Shown here in pieces: positions 1-7,662 of a DNA stretch of 15,083 nt (positions are counted from its first letter, which is position 1; each line of letters begins with the position of its first letter). The stretch is from positions 1 to 15,083 of the forward strand of contig JARHYY010000037.1 of the NCBI GenBank assembly GCA_029258405.1, read 5' to 3'. This DNA comes from Helicobacteraceae bacterium. Lineage in GTDB: Bacteria; Campylobacterota; Campylobacteria; Campylobacterales; Helicobacteraceae. A program made the position numbers and the translations under genes. A model generated the notes under the pieces. It was not told the origin of the DNA and made no database searches. It saw only the letters and a list, made by a program, of their open reading frames with translations.

Positions 1-121
1 ATGAATAAAGAATGCAATAATGTAAGTAATTAATCTCTATATATAAAAGATTCTTTGTTTATCTTATGAGATACATGAATATTACATATAACAAGCTATA
101 TGTGAAATGTTTGTGTGGTTT

Positions 122-169
122 GGGGGGGTGGGATAAAGGGGTGGGTGGTGGTAAAGATTAAAGGGGTGG
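122..169 (+). other. G-quadruplex-forming G-rich tract
   Basis: The plus strand carries runs of 7, 3, 4 and 3 guanines at 122-128, 130-132, 138-141 and 143-145, separated by loops of 1, 5 and 1 bases. This fits the canonical rule of four runs of at least three G with loops of 1-7. Further GG and GGGG runs follow to 169. GGGGTGGG occurs twice (125-132 and 138-145) and TAAAGGGGTGG occurs twice (134-144 and 159-169). In DNA this AT-rich the cluster is unlikely to be compositional noise. It lies downstream of the stop codon of the minus-strand pseudopilin gene, so the G-rich strand is that gene's template strand. Function is unknown. The rest of 1-235 shows no gene; the longest frame from position 1 is ten codons. 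Confidence 0.75.
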
Positions 170-235
170 TATTGCTCAATAAATTAAGTTTTATATATAA
201 AAATATAAAGTTTGATTTATTGATATTATCTATTT

Positions 236-619
236 TTATTTGGGAATATAGGCTTTCAATACAGCTAAAGCAGAACTTTGATGCAATATAGTTGCCTGAA
301 TTTCATAGACATCGCCCATAGTTACAAGGTTAAAAATTTTGACATTAAATTCTATTTGATATGTTTGATAAGTTATAGGAGGCAAAATTTGTAATCTATG
401 TGTTCTTTGATAATCAAAAATTATCTGCTGTATCAAGGCATCAGCATGAAGCAAAGGTTGAATTAAAGGTGTTTTGTGAATAACATTTTTATATTGAATT
501 CCATTTGAAAAAACAGCCCAAAAAAGAAAGGTAATAATGATAAGGGCAAGAATTGTTTCAAATAGAGAAAAGGAATCTAATCTACTGTTTTTTCTCAAAA
601 ATACATTATTGATACACAT
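236..619 (-). CDS. Pseudopilin-like protein with prepilin N-terminus
   Basis: A 127-residue protein with a class III/pseudopilin signal. A short positively charged leader (R9, K10, R14) precedes DSFSLFETILALIII. Cleavage by prepilin peptidase would be expected between S16 and F17, which puts the conserved glutamate at mature position +5 (E21), followed by a hydrophobic helix of about 20 residues. Residue -1 is serine rather than the usual glycine; this is tolerated in some pseudopilins. The remaining ~85 residues look like a small globular periplasmic domain. It diverges from the secretion/uptake operon at 718 and probably supplies a minor pseudopilin to that machine, like the Campylobacter Cts pseudopilins. 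Which one it matches cannot be decided here. The start at 619 has only a distant AAGG as a ribosome site (about 12 nt away). No prepilin peptidase gene is in the window. Confidence 0.8.
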   Translation of the reverse strand: MCINNVFLRKNSRLDSFSLFETILALIIITFLFWAVFSNGIQYKNVIHKTPLIQPLLHADALIQQIIFDYQRTHRLQILPPITYQTYQIEFNVKIFNLVTMGDVYEIQATILHQSSALAVLKAYIPK

Positions 620-664
620 GATCTACACAAACCTTGCTACTTTATAAGTTTTAGTTTATATATA

Positions 665-701
665 TTTTTATATACTGTTACGAAAAGACAGTATATAAAA
701 A
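665..701. promoter_or_regulatory. Perfect 14-bp inverted repeat in divergent promoter region
   Basis: TTTTTATATACTGT (665-678) and its exact reverse complement ACAGTATATAAAAA (688-701) flank a 9-base centre (679-687). It lies between the divergent pseudopilin gene and the operon starting at 718. Each arm contains a -10-like TATACT (671-676 on plus, 690-695 on minus), so the element could be a two-way promoter with both starts near its centre, or the operator of a dimeric regulator. The arms have almost no GC and no following T-run, so a factor-independent terminator is unlikely. The sequence shows the repeat; its function is inferred. Confidence 0.6.
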
Positions 702-717
702 TGGAGCATTTCAAGAA

Positions 718-1956
718 ATGCGAGAAAAATATTATTTTTACAATATGGAAACAAAAAAATATTATGATATTTTTGGAAATATGCACAAAAAACCACATTG
801 TTTTTCTCATATTTGCATTATAGTTCCTTCATATTTCTTGCAAATAGCATATTTTACAGAGCATAAAGATGAAGATTCCTTATATGCAGAGGCATTTAAA
901 CAGCTCCATCTTAATATAGAGGAAGAATATTTTTTTCTCCCTATTCATAATAAAAATATCGCTTATATCTACCCTAAAAAATTTATCATAGAAACAATTA
1001 ATGATTTAAATAATAATTTTATCAATCAGCCTATCATTATTCCTGATATATTGTGTTCTATTCCATTTTTTGAAAAAATAGCCAAAGAAAAAACCTGTTT
1101 GTTTATATGGATAGATGGAATGTATAATTACTTATTTATATTCCATAATAGAACATTATATTTTATACAACCAATTAATGAGATTGACAATATACAAAAT
1201 ATATTATTATCTGTATATCCTATTTTAAACTTTAAAGGCTTAACACCTGTTAAAGGATTTTTAAAAGATAAAAATAATGATCACTTATCTATCATAAACT
1301 TTTGTAAAGCACATTTTAACATTGATATGGAAATAATTAATAACTCGATAAATATTTATCAACAAGAAACCATTGATTTTATATATTCAAATATTTTTTA
1401 TACTCTCAATAGAAAATTACCTTATAAATATAATTTTAAAAATATAAAAATTATTTGTTTAATTTCTTTTTTAATATTTTCAATTCTTCTTTACATGCCA
1501 CTAAATAATCTCATACAATCATATTATGAGTTAAATAAGGAACATGCAAGAGAAATTGTCAATGAAAATAATAATAATTTCTCAATTAATAAAGATTTTT
1601 TGCTAGAAAAAATCCAAAAAGATTTTTTTTCAATCAGTGAAATAAATAATGATTATATAAATAAGTTATATATTATAAACCATATAGATTCTTATTATAA
1701 AAAATATATTTATATCAACAATATACTTGAAGAGATTAATAATACTATACATACAAATAATATAACAATAAATTATTTACAGTTCATTAATAATAATGAT
1801 AAAAAAATTATTGATATGGATATTCAAACACAAAACTTTTTATACATAATAAATTTTACAGAACATTTTATAAAACAACAAAAATATAATATATACATCA
1901 AAGAAATTTTAAATGATAATGATTATTTTATTTTTAAAATAAGAATTATAATATGA
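718..1956 (+). CDS. GspL/PilN-like bitopic membrane protein of DNA-uptake system
   Basis: A 412-residue protein with a long cytoplasmic part (about 1-240), a single membrane helix around 243-262, a short linker predicted to be helical, and a periplasmic domain of about 150 residues. This architecture, just ahead of a PilO/PilP-like gene, secretin and ATPase, matches GspL or a PilM-PilN fusion. In those systems the protein couples the cytoplasmic ATPase to the periplasmic ring. No catalytic motif is visible in the cytoplasmic part, so any actin-like fold is degenerate. It is the first gene of the operon and overlaps the next by 4 nt (ATGA). The start at 718 lacks a strong ribosome site (a GGAG lies 12 nt upstream), and in-frame ATGs at 745 and 781 are possible. 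Whether it corresponds to Campylobacter CtsX or another Cts protein is uncertain. It is very rich in Asn, Ile and Lys and carries a T8 tract at 1623-1630. Confidence 0.65.
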   Translation: MREKYYFYNMETKKYYDIFGNMHKKPHCFSHICIIVPSYFLQIAYFTEHKDEDSLYAEAFKQLHLNIEEEYFFLPIHNKNIAYIYPKKFIIETINDLNNNFINQPIIIPDILCSIPFFEKIAKEKTCLFIWIDGMYNYLFIFHNRTLYFIQPINEIDNIQNILLSVYPILNFKGLTPVKGFLKDKNNDHLSIINFCKAHFNIDMEIINNSINIYQQETIDFIYSNIFYTLNRKLPYKYNFKNIKIICLISFLIFSILLYMPLNNLIQSYYELNKEHAREIVNENNNNFSINKDFLLEKIQKDFFSISEINNDYINKLYIINHIDSYYKKYIYINNILEEINNTIHTNNITINYLQFINNNDKKIIDMDIQTQNFLYIINFTEHFIKQQKYNIYIKEILNDNDYFIFKIRIII

Positions 1957-2852
1957 ATGCAATATTTTTTAGAAAATTTATTTCAATACTTATAAAAATA
2001 GAATTGTATTTTATTCAAAAAACAGTAATAGAAAAAATCATTGTAATTTCTCTTATTGTTTTAAGCCTGTTTGTACTTACCTATTTTTATATTATACCTT
2101 TAATCAATGCCCAGACAAATAATTTTTATAATCTCATCTATTATAAAATTTCGCATGAAGAAAGAGAGAGAAACGAAGCTTTAAAGCTCCAAGAATTTCA
2201 GGAGCAAAATTTAATTATATCAGAAATCAAAAAGTATATTGATTTATCTTACAAACCCATTCTAAAATTAGAAGAACCATGGAAGAATATTATTCAAGAA
2301 ATATCAAAAGTTATATACAATTCCTCTCTTAATATTCACAAAATACAATTCTCTATTGACAATGAGAACTATGTCGATATTAATACAACCTTAGTATTCT
2401 CTGATTTTATTTTTCTCATTAATTTACTTGAAACCCATATTCCACTTTTAGAAATAAGCAAGATTGGAACAATAAATATTAATAACAATATTTCATATAA
2501 TATAAGAATGAAAAAAATATCCTATCCAGAATTTCTTGAATCTGAATCAACTTCAGCAGAGGATATAAAAAACATATTAAGTACTTATCTTATTTCTAAA
2601 GATTTTTTACATATCCCAACATTTACACAACAACAAACAATAAGAGAAAGAAATAATACAGTACATACACCTACCCAAAAACCAAATATAAAAATTCAAG
2701 CTATTCTTAATAAAAAAGCAAAAATTAATAATAAATGGCTACAAATAGGGGAAATATATGAAAATTATACTCTTAGAGATATTCAATCTTGTGGTGTTAT
2801 TTTGGAAATTTATGGGGAATATTCATGCTATCCAATTTCAATAAAAAAATAA
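1953..2852 (+). CDS. PilO/GspM-like membrane protein with PilP/GspC-like tail
   Basis: A 299-residue protein with a short cytoplasmic N-terminus, one membrane helix at about 28-50, a predicted coiled-coil stretch (about 65-100, rich in E, K, Q) and a periplasmic domain. This is the layout of PilO and GspM. The last ~55 residues (from about 244) resemble the small beta domain of PilP or the HR domain of GspC: a run ILNKKAKINNKWLQIGE, then a GVILE strand near the C-terminus. In those families this domain contacts the secretin, and the secretin is the next gene. The start overlaps the previous stop (ATGA), implying coupled translation. Its end overlaps the secretin gene by 28 nt, and its stop TAA (2850-2852) sits between A7 and A8 tracts. 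Assignment rests on topology and motif resemblance, not a database match. Confidence 0.65.
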   Translation: MNAIFFRKFISILIKIELYFIQKTVIEKIIVISLIVLSLFVLTYFYIIPLINAQTNNFYNLIYYKISHEERERNEALKLQEFQEQNLIISEIKKYIDLSYKPILKLEEPWKNIIQEISKVIYNSSLNIHKIQFSIDNENYVDINTTLVFSDFIFLINLLETHIPLLEISKIGTININNNISYNIRMKKISYPEFLESESTSAEDIKNILSTYLISKDFLHIPTFTQQQTIRERNNTVHTPTQKPNIKIQAILNKKAKINNKWLQIGEIYENYTLRDIQSCGVILEIYGEYSCYPISIKK

Positions 2853-4354
2853 AAAAAATACTATTTTTTATGTTGGTACTACCATTTATTTTATCAGCAT
2901 CATGCGATAAAATAAATATGCAAAGTAATGGAGAAAGCACTCTTTATAATTTACTCATAGAGCTTTCTCATGAATGTAAATTAAATGTATCTATTAAAGA
3001 CAATGATTCCTTAGAGTATTTACATAATAATTATCCAATTATTTTTATTGATGATCTCCCTTTAGAAGAAGTTATAAAAATATTATTAGAAGAAAGTCAT
3101 CTTTTTTATGAGCAAGAAAAAAATCTACTTCGAATCTACTATACAAAAATTGAAACATTTAAAATTGATTATGTTGCCACTCAAAGAAGCAGCATGAGCA
3201 GTACTGAAGTTTCTATTAGCCGTAATGATGGGAATTTTGGATTTCATTATGGAAAATATAATGGAGAATACAAAGACATTTTTGAAAAAAGCGGAGGAAG
3301 TCGTTCAGGAGTTAATATCATTACTGAAGATGAATTTAACTTTTGGGAAAATATTAAAGAAGAAATAGAAGCCATTTTGCAACATATTAATAATAAAGAA
3401 ACAAAAAAAGATGATACAAAATCAAATGTTATTATCAATAAAGGTGCAGGTTTAATTACTATAAAAGGTAATAAAAATCAAATAAAAAAGATAGAAAATT
3501 ATATTTATAATCTCCAAAATTATCTCTCCAGACAGGTTCTTATTGATCTTAATATATTAAATGTTACTCATCAAAAATCAGATAATATCGGTATTGATTG
3601 GAATCAGCTCTATTCATTACAAAATGTAACAAACAAACCTATGTTAGATAATACATCAGGTGAAAGTTTTTTAAGTCTTACACATAATGAAACAGGAACA
3701 AATCATAGCTTTGCCTTGAACTTTTTTTCTCAAGAAATAAGCCTTAATCGTGTTATTGAATTTTTAAAAACTTATGGGGAAGTACATACACTTTCAAATC
3801 CTAAACTCTTAACTCTCAATAATCAACCTGCAATGATTAGTGTTGGAGATGTTATCCGTTATCGTAAAAATACAGTATTCCAAAGTAATAATTCATCTTC
3901 CACAATCAATACTAATACAGATACAGAATATCCATCAATCTTTGCAGGCATTCTTTTAGATATTACACCTTCCATTTTTGAAGATAAAATAATGCTTAAA
4001 ATTAATCCTTCTATTACGAATCTTAAAGGTAAAGATATTGAAAATGCAGCCCAAGCCCTTGATTCCCCACCTAATTTAAGTACCAATCAGCTCTCTTCAA
4101 TAATAAATGTTACAGATGGAAAACAAATTATTATTGGGGGATTAATTAATAAACATAATAGAACTATCAGAACAGGCATACCTTTTTTGAAAGATATTCC
4201 TTTTTTAAAATATCTTTTTTCCTATGAGCATGAATCAGAAATTTTAAATGAAATGGTCATCATTATTACACCTTATATTGTAAATTCAGAATCTCTTTCA
4301 AAAGAAACACTCAATTACTCACCAAATATATCAAAGAATCATAATGAAAAATAA
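2825..4354 (+). CDS. ctsD: Secretin, outer-membrane channel of DNA-uptake/type II-like system
   Basis: A 509-residue secretin of the GspD/PilQ/MshL family, which forms the outer-membrane gate of type II secretion and type IV pilus-like machines. An N-terminal signal sequence ends near LSASC, where C27 could be lipidated, although the -3 residue is serine and the lipobox is weak. An N0/STN-like domain follows at about 40-110, then a linker rich in S, G and N. The C-terminal secretin core starts near residue 320 with VHTLSNPKLLTLNNQPA and continues through VTDGKQIIIGGLI and GIPFLKDIPFLKYLF, all hallmarks of the family. The start at 2825 is preferred over an upstream in-frame ATG at 2789 because GGGGA lies 6 nt ahead and a signal peptide begins directly. 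Symbol ctsD follows the Campylobacter DNA-uptake secretin by context; orthology is inferred. Confidence 0.88.
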   Translation: MLSNFNKKIKKILFFMLVLPFILSASCDKINMQSNGESTLYNLLIELSHECKLNVSIKDNDSLEYLHNNYPIIFIDDLPLEEVIKILLEESHLFYEQEKNLLRIYYTKIETFKIDYVATQRSSMSSTEVSISRNDGNFGFHYGKYNGEYKDIFEKSGGSRSGVNIITEDEFNFWENIKEEIEAILQHINNKETKKDDTKSNVIINKGAGLITIKGNKNQIKKIENYIYNLQNYLSRQVLIDLNILNVTHQKSDNIGIDWNQLYSLQNVTNKPMLDNTSGESFLSLTHNETGTNHSFALNFFSQEISLNRVIEFLKTYGEVHTLSNPKLLTLNNQPAMISVGDVIRYRKNTVFQSNNSSSTINTNTDTEYPSIFAGILLDITPSIFEDKIMLKINPSITNLKGKDIENAAQALDSPPNLSTNQLSSIINVTDGKQIIIGGLINKHNRTIRTGIPFLKDIPFLKYLFSYEHESEILNEMVIIITPYIVNSESLSKETLNYSPNISKNHNEK

Positions 4355-5963
4355 TACTATAAACTGGCATAATATTTATCAAGATTGTTTAAATGGAATA
4401 ACTACTCCTCTTAAAATCATTCAAGATTATCAAGAAGAAGAAAAAGTTCTGCATGAATTATCATTAATAAGCAAAATACCCATTATTGATTTAAAGAAAG
4501 AAAAAATAGATATATCATTAGCCCGTAGTTTTTCATTGTATAATATTAAACATTTTTTAACTTTTCCATTTAAAATTCATAAAGATATTATTCATATGGT
4601 TTCACTTAATCCATTTAACCCCATAATGATTCAAAGTGCAAAAAACATTTTCAATAACAAAAAAATACAATTTTACTTTATAAAACAAGAAGTTTTTGAA
4701 ATTTTCTTTGCTCGATTAGAAAATGATGAATATATTTTTCAACTTTCAGAAGAAGTTTTTAAAGATATTGAACAAAAAAACCCAAATATTACTTTAACAG
4801 ATAGCAAACTTCATATTTTTATAAGAGCTCTTTTGAAAGAAGCAATAAAGCTACAAGCAAGCGATATACATATTGAAACCTATCAAAATCATTGTCTTAT
4901 TCGTTATAGAATTCATGGAGAACTTACTGATTATTTCTTTTTTGAACATAAAATTTTTCCAATGCTCTCATCTCATCTTAAATTATTAGCCCATCTTGAC
5001 ATTTCAGAAAAACGAAAAGCACAAGATGGTCGATTTTCCATGCCTATACATTCAGAAACAAATAGAGAAATTGTTGATTTTCGCCTTTCCACATTACCTG
5101 TATTAGGAGGAGAATCATTGGTATTGCGTGTTTTAGATAAAAAGGCTTTAGATATTTCATTGCATAATTTAGGTTTTGCACCTCAACAAATTCATATTCT
5201 TAAACATAATATACAAAAAAATCATGGAATATTATTTATCACAGGACCAACAGGGAGCGGTAAAACAACCACTCTTTATGCTCTCATTAAAACTCTTGAG
5301 AGAGAAAAAATAAAAATTATTACCATAGAAGACCCAATAGAATATGAAATACAAGGAATATCCCAAGTACTTATTAATGAAAAAATAAACTTTAGCTGTT
5401 CTGAAGTCTTAAAGCATATCTTACGACAAGATCCAGATATTATTATGGTAGGAGAAATAAGGGACACAAAAACCCTTCAACTTGCTTTTCAAGCTTCATT
5501 AACAGGACATCTTGTACTTTCAACCCTTCATACATCTGATTCTTTAAGCAGTGTTGTACGATTGTTAGATATGGGTATAGAACCTTATTTTTTATCATCA
5601 ACATTGCTTCTTGTTGTCTCACAACATCTTGCAAAACGGCTTTGTCCCCACTGTAGTTTTACTTATAACATTGTAGAAAATAATCCAAAAATTCTTACCC
5701 TTTTAGGGCAAACAAAATTTTATGATTCTAAAGGTTGTATTCATTGTCATTATAGAGGTTTTTTTGGTAGAGAATTATTAAGTGAATTTTTTATAATTTC
5801 GCCTCGTATTCAAGAAGCTATACATAAAAAAGCATCAAAACAAGAACTCATAAATATCGCAAAAGAGGAAGGCTTTGAAAGTTTGCTTGAACAAGGGTTA
5901 GCTAAGGCGAAAGAGGGCAAAATTGCCCTTAAAGAAATTTATAATTTTTTTCATATACAGTGA
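4344..5963 (+). CDS. ctsE: GspE/PilB-family secretion ATPase
   Basis: A 539-residue hexameric traffic ATPase that would drive pseudopilus assembly from the cytoplasmic face. An N-terminal GspE/MshE-like domain (about 1-110) precedes the ATPase core. Visible motifs are Walker A GPTGSGKT at 301-308, the Asp box IEDPIEYE at roughly 327-334, Walker B IIMVGEIRD at 366-374, and the His box LVLSTLHTSD at 390-399. A tetracysteine zinc site has CPHC at 434-437 and CIHC at 465-468, typical of assembly ATPases (GspE/PilB) rather than the retraction ATPase PilT. The gene overlaps the secretin by 11 nt. Only a weak AAAGAA-like ribosome site precedes the ATG, so coupled translation is likely. The symbol follows the Campylobacter natural-transformation ATPase by context. 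No NTPase gene like Campylobacter ctsP lies between the secretin and this gene. Confidence 0.92.
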   Translation: MKNNTINWHNIYQDCLNGITTPLKIIQDYQEEEKVLHELSLISKIPIIDLKKEKIDISLARSFSLYNIKHFLTFPFKIHKDIIHMVSLNPFNPIMIQSAKNIFNNKKIQFYFIKQEVFEIFFARLENDEYIFQLSEEVFKDIEQKNPNITLTDSKLHIFIRALLKEAIKLQASDIHIETYQNHCLIRYRIHGELTDYFFFEHKIFPMLSSHLKLLAHLDISEKRKAQDGRFSMPIHSETNREIVDFRLSTLPVLGGESLVLRVLDKKALDISLHNLGFAPQQIHILKHNIQKNHGILFITGPTGSGKTTTLYALIKTLEREKIKIITIEDPIEYEIQGISQVLINEKINFSCSEVLKHILRQDPDIIMVGEIRDTKTLQLAFQASLTGHLVLSTLHTSDSLSSVVRLLDMGIEPYFLSSTLLLVVSQHLAKRLCPHCSFTYNIVENNPKILTLLGQTKFYDSKGCIHCHYRGFFGRELLSEFFIISPRIQEAIHKKASKQELINIAKEEGFESLLEQGLAKAKEGKIALKEIYNFFHIQ

Positions 5964-5967
5964 ACAT

Positions 5968-7203
5968 ATGGGCAAAAAAAATAAATATTTTGAAATTCTT
6001 TACTATCAAGATAATGAGCTGCATAAAGTTACTGCTGCATTTACACAAAAAGAAGAAATTATTCAACATTATCAAAAATCTCATGCAATTATCATAAAAA
6101 TTACAGAACTCCAAAAAACAACGCATCATGATAAAGCAAATTTTTTGTTATTATATCCCTATAAGCATTTAAACCTTAATGAATGGATATTATTTTTTTA
6201 CAAATTTTCATTAATGCTTGATTCAGGCATTCCTCTTTATACTCTTCTGCAAAATATATCGCATACTCATCAATCAAGAACAAAAATAATTGCTACTGAT
6301 ATTTTGAATGCTCTAGAACAAGGAAAAAGCCTTGCCCATGGTTTTGAAAAATATCGCCAAGAAATAGGAGATTTAGGTATAGCACTCATTGAAGTAGGTG
6401 AAAAAAGTGGTCATCTCTCATCATTGCTCATGCTCTTAGTAAAACATTTAAAAAGAAAACAAGAGAATTATAAGAAAATAAAAAATTCTCTCATTTATCC
6501 ATCATTTTTAATATTTGCCATGATATTAGCTTTAGGTATAATTATTGGATTTTTACTTCCAAAATTCAAAGAATTATTTGAAAGCTTCAATAAAGAGCTA
6601 CCCCTTATTACAAAATTTCTTTTTCAACTAGAAAATATTTTTTCGGTTTATGCTCTGTATTTATGTGCTTTGTTATTTTTATTATATATCATTTATATTT
6701 TATATTTTAAAAATCACAAATCATTTCGTATGTTTATAGATAAAACATTACTAAAAATACCAATAGTATGCACAGTATTGAATACAAATTATCTCTACTT
6801 TTATTTTTCAACAATCCAAATTCTTTTTCAATCTGGTTTTCCTTTAGACGCTACATTAAAATTATCAAGCAAGTCAATATCTAACTATTTTTTAAGGGAT
6901 ACTTTATATCAAATTTTAATCCATATTAACCAAGGTTGCTCTCTCTATGAATCGATGAAAAAAATAAATATATTTGATCACACTATATTAGAACTCATTA
7001 AAACAGGGGAATTAAGTGGAGAGCTTGAAAAAATCATGTCAGTTATTACCATTATATACGAAGAGGAATCAAAGCAACAAGAAACACGAATAACTGCCTT
7101 AATTGAACCAACTATTACAGCTATTATGGCATTTTTTGTACTCATTTTAGCATTGGGTATTTTCATGCCATTATGGGATTTAAATAGTGGATATGTTTTT
7201 TAA
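5968..7203 (+). CDS. ctsF: GspF/PilC-family inner-membrane platform protein
   Basis: A 411-residue protein with two T2SF domains. The first has LDSGIPLYTLL and EVGEKSGHLSSLL before a membrane helix near PSFLIFAMILALGIIIGFLLP. The second has LFQSGFPLDATLKL and KTGELSGELEKI before a C-terminal helix. A further helix lies between them. GspF/PilC proteins form the platform that the assembly ATPase turns or pushes against. The ATG at 5968 lies 4 nt after the ATPase stop, and the MGKKNKYFEILYY start suits the family, but no clear ribosome site precedes it. A TTG at 5923 has GAGGG 5 nt upstream and would add 15 residues while overlapping the ATPase gene, so it remains an alternative. The gene ends inside ruvC on the other strand, overlapping tail to tail by 24 nt. 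Confidence 0.9.
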   Translation: MGKKNKYFEILYYQDNELHKVTAAFTQKEEIIQHYQKSHAIIIKITELQKTTHHDKANFLLLYPYKHLNLNEWILFFYKFSLMLDSGIPLYTLLQNISHTHQSRTKIIATDILNALEQGKSLAHGFEKYRQEIGDLGIALIEVGEKSGHLSSLLMLLVKHLKRKQENYKKIKNSLIYPSFLIFAMILALGIIIGFLLPKFKELFESFNKELPLITKFLFQLENIFSVYALYLCALLFLLYIIYILYFKNHKSFRMFIDKTLLKIPIVCTVLNTNYLYFYFSTIQILFQSGFPLDATLKLSSKSISNYFLRDTLYQILIHINQGCSLYESMKKINIFDHTILELIKTGELSGELEKIMSVITIIYEEESKQQETRITALIEPTITAIMAFFVLILALGIFMPLWDLNSGYVF

Positions 7204-7662
7204 ATGATGGGCATGAGCAATGGCAATGGCAATAGCATCAGTAATATCTAAACTTTTAATATCATTCTTAATATTTAAGATTTTTTTAACCATGAAGGCA
7301 ACCTGCTCTTTTTTTGCTTTTCCATTGCCTGTGAGGGCTTTTTTAACTTGTAAAGGGGTATATTCAGAAAAATTGCCTACTTCCTGTAATATCTTAAGAG
7401 ATAATGCTCCACGAAACTGTGCTAATTTAAGTACTGTTTTAGGATTATAAGCATAAAAAATATCTTCAATAGCTACATTTTCAATAGTATGATTTCTTAA
7501 TATAAGCTCTATCCCTTCACAAAGCTCTAAAATTTGATTTTGTAATATCTTTTCTTTAATTTTAATAAGACCAGCTTCTATTAATATCTTTTTTTCCTTA
7601 TGGGCACATAAAATTGCATAACCACAATTTCTACTTCCCGGATCAATACCTAAAATATACAT
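7180..7662 (-). CDS. ruvC: Crossover junction endodeoxyribonuclease RuvC
   Basis: A 160-residue Holliday-junction resolvase that cuts symmetric strands of four-way junctions bound by RuvAB during homologous recombination and fork repair. The start MYILGIDPGSRNCGYA carries catalytic D7, and the other expected acidic residues are present: E66 in VAIEDIFYAYNP and D139 and D142 in SLDITDAIAIA. These line up with E. coli D7, E66, D138 and D141. Length is normal for Campylobacterota. AGGGTGA lies a few bases before the ATG. The gene diverges from dnaA across the putative origin, and its promoter probably lies there; a TATAGT on the minus strand at 7709-7714 is a candidate -10. Its 3' end overlaps the platform-protein gene by 24 nt with no room for a terminator. 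Confidence 0.96.
   Translation of the reverse strand: MYILGIDPGSRNCGYAILCAHKEKKILIEAGLIKIKEKILQNQILELCEGIELILRNHTIENVAIEDIFYAYNPKTVLKLAQFRGALSLKILQEVGNFSEYTPLQVKKALTGNGKAKKEQVAFMVKKILNIKNDIKSLDITDAIAIAIAHAHHLKNISTI

Noticed and set aside
1..33. Ten-codon frame from the first base
   Set aside because: It is too short, has no visible upstream signal because the window begins there, and has no protein-like content.
701..823. Alternative 40-codon frame from ATG 701, at the edge of the inverted repeat
   Set aside because: It is out of frame with the operon's first gene, has no ribosome site, and its product does not look protein-like.
1623..1630. T8 tract in the GspL/PilN-like gene as a phase-variable switch
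   Set aside because: Eight T in so AT-rich a coding region is expected by chance, and the frame is intact.
2789..2824. Upstream in-frame ATG for the secretin gene
   Set aside because: It would place 12 extra residues before a signal peptide and lacks the GGGGA ribosome site present for the ATG at 2825.
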